Positions 60,309 through 64,000 of a stretch of 64,000 bases of DNA are shown here, piece after piece. The notes below the pieces were generated by a model. The model searched no databases. It was not told where the DNA came from and saw only the letters and a program-made list of their open reading frames with translations. The DNA comes from Palauibacter sp965207805 (lineage in GTDB: Bacteria; Gemmatimonadota; Gemmatimonadetes; Palauibacterales; Palauibacteraceae), in the NCBI GenBank assembly GCA_965207805.1, contig OZ242312.1, positions 2,170,001 to 2,234,000 on the forward strand. Direction: 5' to 3'. Each line of letters opens with the position of its first letter. The stretch's first letter is position 1. The position numbers and the translations under genes were made by a program.

Positions 60309-61676
60309 TCAAACCGCCGGCAGGTCGACCCCTTGGCCGGCCAGGAAGGTCCGCGCCACGCCCGCGATTTCACGCAGACGCTCGTCCGTGTCCGCCTCGA
60401 CGCGCGCCACGACGACGGGCTGCGTGTTGCTCGCGCGGATCAGCAGCCATCCGCCATCGAACAGGACGCGCGCGCCGTCGATGTCGATGACCTCGTAGCG
60501 CTCGCGGAAGAAGCGCACGGCCTCCGCCACGAGGCCGAACTTCCGCTCTTCCGGGCAGTCGAGGCGCAGTTCCGGCGTCGCCGGATAGCTCGGAATCTCC
60601 GCCGCCAACTCGGACAGCGGGCGCCCGGAACGGGACACGAGACCCGCGAGGCGGGCCGCCGCGTAGATCGCGTCATCCGTGCCGAAGAACCTGTCCGCAA
60701 AGCAGATATGTCCGCTCATCTCACCCGATATGGGAGACCCTCCGGCCTGCATGCGCTCCTTGATGAGCGAGTGTCCCGTCTTCCACATCACGGGAACGCC
60801 TCCATGCGCCCGGATGACCCGGGGCAGCGCCTGCGAGCATTTCACGTCGAACACGACCTCAGCCCCCGGCCGTTCCGCGAGCACTTCCCGCGCGAAGAGA
60901 AGAAGCAGGTGGTCACCCCGGATGATCTTCCCTTCCTCGGTCACCGCGCCGATCCGGTCCGCGTCCCCGTCGAGCCCCACGCCGAGATCCGCATCGGTCC
61001 CGCGGACGCGCGCCATCAGGTCCTGGATGTACTCGTCCACCGTCGGGTCCGGGTGATGGTTCGGGAACGTCCCGTCCGACTCGCAGTAGAGGCCGTCCAC
61101 ATCGATGCCCGCGGCGGTCAGCGCGCGCACCGCGACGACGCTCCCCACTCCGTTGCCGCAATCGAGCACCATGCGCACGTCGCCCTCCACCCGTCCGCGC
61201 GCGGCGATCTCTTCGACGTAGCGGTCGAGGATTTCCGCTTCCCGGATCTCCCCGCGGCCCGACGCGAAGGCCTCCGCCTCGATCCGGTCCCGGAGCGCGC
61301 GGATCGCCGGACCGTACAGCGCCGCGCCGTCCCGCACCATCTTGATCCCGTTGTATTCGGGCGGGTTGTGGGATCCGGTGATCTGGATCGCCCCGTCCGT
61401 CCCGAACTCGATGGCCGCGAAATAGAGGGTCGGCGTCGGCACGGTGCCGATCGTCGTCACGTCGACGCCGGCCGCGCACAGGCCGCGGCACAGCGCGGCC
61501 GAGAGCGCCGGAGACGAGGGCCGGTTGTCGTGCCCCACGACGACGCGCGGCGCCGGCCGGTCCGCGAGTTCCGTCCCGAAGGCCCGCCCCACGAGTTCGG
61601 CCGCCGTCTCCGTCAGGTCGTCCCCGACGATCCCGCGAATGTCGTATTCGCGGAAGATTCCGGAATGGATCGGCAT
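60309..61676 (-). CDS. phosphomannomutase/phosphoglucomutase
   Basis: A 455-aa alpha-D-phosphohexomutase. Phosphoserine loop TGSHNPPEYNG (Ser102), metal loop DGDADR (236-241), sugar loop GEMSGHICF, and phosphate loop RASNTQP near the end. The FREYDIRGI start is typical of ManB/AlgC-type enzymes. It probably supplies mannose-1-phosphate or glucose-1-phosphate for surface glycans and possibly the GDP-mannose needed by the DPM1-like enzyme. TAATG overlap with nuoN. Confidence 0.93.
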   Translation of the reverse strand: MPIHSGIFREYDIRGIVGDDLTETAAELVGRAFGTELADRPAPRVVVGHDNRPSSPALSAALCRGLCAAGVDVTTIGTVPTPTLYFAAIEFGTDGAIQITGSHNPPEYNGIKMVRDGAALYGPAIRALRDRIEAEAFASGRGEIREAEILDRYVEEIAARGRVEGDVRMVLDCGNGVGSVVAVRALTAAGIDVDGLYCESDGTFPNHHPDPTVDEYIQDLMARVRGTDADLGVGLDGDADRIGAVTEEGKIIRGDHLLLLFAREVLAERPGAEVVFDVKCSQALPRVIRAHGGVPVMWKTGHSLIKERMQAGGSPISGEMSGHICFADRFFGTDDAIYAAARLAGLVSRSGRPLSELAAEIPSYPATPELRLDCPEERKFGLVAEAVRFFRERYEVIDIDGARVLFDGGWLLIRASNTQPVVVARVEADTDERLREIAGVARTFLAGQGVDLPAV

Positions 61677-63202
61677 TACGGCGACGGCGCGTCCTCGGCC
61701 TGGACGACCATGCCCGGCGCGGGCACGTCCGCGAGGGCCTCCCCGGCCCGGTCGATGATGCGTCCCGGGAAGAGGCCGCCGAGCAGGATCAGCGCCACGC
61801 AGGTCCCGATCGCGAGGTTGAACCCCGGTTTCGGCGGCGGCGGCGTGTGCGCGTCTTCGGGCGCCGCCTCGAAGTACATCTTCCACACCACGCGAAGGTA
61901 GTAGTAGTAGGCGACGAGGCTGGTCAGAACGAGCGTGACCGCCAGCGAGATCTCCCCCGCATCCACCGCGGCGCGCAGCAGGTACAGCTTGCCGACGAAG
62001 CCCGCCGTGGGCGGGAAGCCCGCCAGCGAGAGAAGGAAGACGAGGAGCGCGGCGCCGAGCACCGGGCGCCGCCAGCCCAGCCCCCGGTAGTCCTGCACGC
62101 GCTGGTTCCGGTCGCCCCGCCCCGCCACGTGGAAGACGATGGCGAAGCTCGCCACCGTGACCACGGTGTACGCCGCGAGGTAGAAGAGCGAGGCGGACCG
62201 GCCCAGTTCGGAGGCCGCGACGACGCCGACGAGGAGGTATCCGGCGTGCGCCACCGAGGAGTAGGCGAGCATCCGCTTCACGTCCTGCTGTGACAGGGCG
62301 ATGAGATTGGGCACGATCATGGTCAGGATCGCCAGCCACCACACGGCGCCCTTCCACACTTCGGCCGCGCCTCCCAGATCCACGGTCAGCACGCGGAGGA
62401 GCGCGATGAAGGCGGCCGCCTTGACCCCCGTCGCCATGAACGACGTGACCGGGGTCGGCGCCCCGTCGTACGCGTCCGGCGCCCACATATGGAAGGGGAC
62501 GGCGGCGATCTTGAACGCGAAGCCGATGAGCAGGAGGCCGATGCCGGCGACGAGGAGGAAGTCCCCCCCGGCCGGCGCGGCCGCGATCCGCTCGGCGGCG
62601 GTGGCCAGGCGCGTCGTCCCCGTGGCCCCGTAGAGAAGCGCGATCCCGTACACGACGAAGGCGCTCGCGAAGGCGCCGACGATGAAGTACTTGAGGCTCG
62701 CCTCGGAGGAGCGTGGGTTCTTCCGCACGAATCCGGTGAGGACGTAGACGGAGATCGACATCAGCTCGAGGCCGACGAAGAGGAGGATGAGGTCGCGCGC
62801 CGCGACGAGCACCATCATCCCGACGAGGGCGAGGAGAACGAGCGCATGGAATTCAGGCGAGCGCAGCCCCTCCCGGCTCAGGTAGTCGCGCGACAGCGAC
62901 ACCACGAGAAGGGCCCCGCCGCACAGGATCACATCCGCCGCCACGCGGAAGCCGTCGAGCGCGATCATCGCGTCCGGCGGGGCGGAGGCGTCCATGAGCC
63001 ACAGGCTCGTGATGAAGGCGCCCGCGATCGAGTACAGCGCGACGAGGCAGTCGACGGACATCCGCCCCTCGCGGCCCGAACCGCCTCCCGCGGCGGCGTC
63101 CGCGCCACCCCCGCCCGTGCGCACGAAGGCGTCGCGCATGAGGATGACCATGGCGGCCAGCGACAGGATGACCTCCGGCAGGAGCGCGACCCAGTGATTC
63201 AC
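61676..63202 (-). CDS. nuoN: NADH-quinone oxidoreductase subunit N (NuoN)
   Basis: A proton-pumping membrane subunit of complex I, 508 aa with about 14 helices. Visible family parts: LKYFIVGAFASAFVVYGIALLYGATGT (Lys and Glu-type residues), IGFAFKIAAVPFHMWAPDAYDGAPTPVTSFMATGVKAAAFIAL, and LAYSSVAHAGYLLVG (quoted in parts for key residues). It starts 1 nt after the nuoM stop. Confidence 0.95.
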   Translation of the reverse strand: MNHWVALLPEVILSLAAMVILMRDAFVRTGGGGADAAAGGGSGREGRMSVDCLVALYSIAGAFITSLWLMDASAPPDAMIALDGFRVAADVILCGGALLVVSLSRDYLSREGLRSPEFHALVLLALVGMMVLVAARDLILLFVGLELMSISVYVLTGFVRKNPRSSEASLKYFIVGAFASAFVVYGIALLYGATGTTRLATAAERIAAAPAGGDFLLVAGIGLLLIGFAFKIAAVPFHMWAPDAYDGAPTPVTSFMATGVKAAAFIALLRVLTVDLGGAAEVWKGAVWWLAILTMIVPNLIALSQQDVKRMLAYSSVAHAGYLLVGVVAASELGRSASLFYLAAYTVVTVASFAIVFHVAGRGDRNQRVQDYRGLGWRRPVLGAALLVFLLSLAGFPPTAGFVGKLYLLRAAVDAGEISLAVTLVLTSLVAYYYYLRVVWKMYFEAAPEDAHTPPPPKPGFNLAIGTCVALILLGGLFPGRIIDRAGEALADVPAPGMVVQAEDAPSP

Positions 63203-63203
63203 G

Positions 63204-64000
63204 TCACTCCCCTCCCCCGGCCTCGACGGACACGGCTTCGACGTTCGCCGTCCGCGTTTCCACGTGCTCGATCAGCGCTTCCACCGACGCGCTCGTCCGG
63301 TTCAGGAACGGTCCCGGCCAGACGCCGATGAGCAGGATCAGCGCGAGCAGCGGCGCGAGGATCAGGCGCTCCCGGCGGTTCACGTCGGTGAGCGCGCGGT
63401 TCTCCTCGCGGTCGAGCCGGTTGAAGAGGACCCGCTGCACCATGGGCAGCATGTAGCAGGCCGCGAAGATCACGCCCGTCGTCGCGATGGCGGCGACCCA
63501 CGGGTGGGTCCTGAACGTCCCCACGAGGATCAGGAACTCGCCGACGAAGCCGTTCGTCCCCGGCAGCCCGACGGAGGACAGCGCGACGACGACGAGCGCG
63601 AAGGCGAACACCGGCATCACCTTCGCGATGCCGCCGAAGTCCGCGATCTTCCGCGAGTGGCGCCGCTCATACAGCATCCCGATGAGGAGGAAGAGCGCCC
63701 CCGTCGAAATCCCGTGGTTCACCATCTGGAGGATGCCGCCCTCGATCCCCTGGGTCGTGAGCCCGAACACGCCGAGCACGACGAAGCCGAGGTGCGCGAC
63801 CGAGGTATAGGCGATGAGCTTCTTCGCGTCCGGCTGGACCGCCGCCACCCAAGCCGCGTACAGGATCCCGATCAGCCCCAGCACGAGCATCGCGTTCACG
63901 ACCATGGGATCCGTCGCCGCGGCCGGGAAGAAGGGGAGCCCGAAGCGCAGGAACCCGTACACGCCCATCTTGAGCAGCACTCCCGCCAGGATCACGGAGC
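63204..64000 (-). CDS. nuoM: NADH-quinone oxidoreductase subunit M (NuoM), N-terminus beyond the window end
   Basis: The visible 265 residues are the C-terminal half of the proton-pumping NuoM subunit: LLKMGVYGFLRFGLPFFP, KKLIAYTSVAHLGFVVLG, QMVNHGISTGALFLLIG and SVGLPGTNGFVGEFLILVG. GTG near 63995 is an internal Val, not a start. The gene continues past position 64000. nuoN follows. Confidence 0.95.
   Translation of the reverse strand, partial: SVILAGVLLKMGVYGFLRFGLPFFPAAATDPMVVNAMLVLGLIGILYAAWVAAVQPDAKKLIAYTSVAHLGFVVLGVFGLTTQGIEGGILQMVNHGISTGALFLLIGMLYERRHSRKIADFGGIAKVMPVFAFALVVVALSSVGLPGTNGFVGEFLILVGTFRTHPWVAAIATTGVIFAACYMLPMVQRVLFNRLDREENRALTDVNRRERLILAPLLALILLIGVWPGPFLNRTSASVEALIEHVETRTANVEAVSVEAGGGE

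Noticed and set aside
60284..60312. TTGACG upstream of sucC as a promoter
   Set aside because: No acceptable -10 box at 16-18 nt spacing.
59331..61901. An 856-aa plus-strand reading frame opposite sucC and the mutase
   Set aside because: It spans two unrelated minus-strand genes with strong homology and shows no domain of its own.

Overview
This is a GC-rich, gene-dense chromosomal segment from a Gram-negative (double-membrane) bacterium. The envelope genes (lpxK, kdsA/B/C, lptA/B/C-like genes, outer-membrane barrels) show an LPS-bearing outer membrane. A bacillithiol enzyme (bshC) beside LPS genes, three DUF5916 outer-membrane proteins, Asp-Thr/Ser-Ala-rich tails on the Lpt proteins and the housekeeping gene order all suggest Gemmatimonadota or a relative. 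That placement is inference from gene content, not from a phylogeny. I see no tRNA, rRNA, CRISPR array, phage or complete insertion sequence. No stretch longer than about 300 bases lacks a gene.

Positions 3-20952 are all on the plus strand. They hold lpxK (fused to the end of a DUF374 acyltransferase), rlmH, a methyltransferase, bshC, a small membrane protein, murJ, uvrC, a small CxxC protein, gltX and thrC. Next come a secreted TPR protein, a DUF512 Fe-S/PDZ protein, der, plsY, gpsA, a MerR regulator, surE, pcm, a DUF368 lipid-carrier transporter, a YfgM-like TPR protein and an unknown Cys-rich protein. From 20968 to the end every gene is on the minus strand; the two blocks converge at 20952/20968.

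The minus-strand block, read from its promoter side, first gives nuoM (cut by the window end), nuoN, a phosphohexomutase, sucC-sucD, a CBS protein, ndk and a fatty-acid/phospholipid operon (yceD-rpmF-plsX-fabD-fabG-acpP-fabF, with no fabH). Then come purE, ispF, a DedA protein, xerD, a nitroreductase and an outer-membrane protein. A good sigma70-type promoter at 47182-47210 precedes a chain of about 18 genes with mostly 1-4 nt overlaps. The chain runs through Kdo and CTP synthesis (kdsB-pyrG-kdsA-kdsC), LPS transport (lptC-lptA-lptB), rpoN, a membrane glycosylation set (two polyprenyl-phosphate-type GT2s, a GT4, an ArnT-like GT-C, a YfhO protein, a flippase-like protein, two methyltransferases) and a voltage-gated-type cation channel. 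It ends in three tandem DUF5916 genes, one of them frameshifted.

The parts fit together as an envelope-building region: Kdo, CTP and lipid A supply LPS; Lpt proteins export it; plsX/plsY/gpsA/fab make phospholipids; murJ, DUF368 and DedA handle undecaprenyl carriers; and the GT cluster probably decorates a surface polymer. The least explained features are a dispersed inverted repeat found at three loci, the frameshifted DUF5916 copy, the non-canonical murJ start, coding minisatellites in lptA, and the glycosylation cluster coupled to rpoN and lpt genes.
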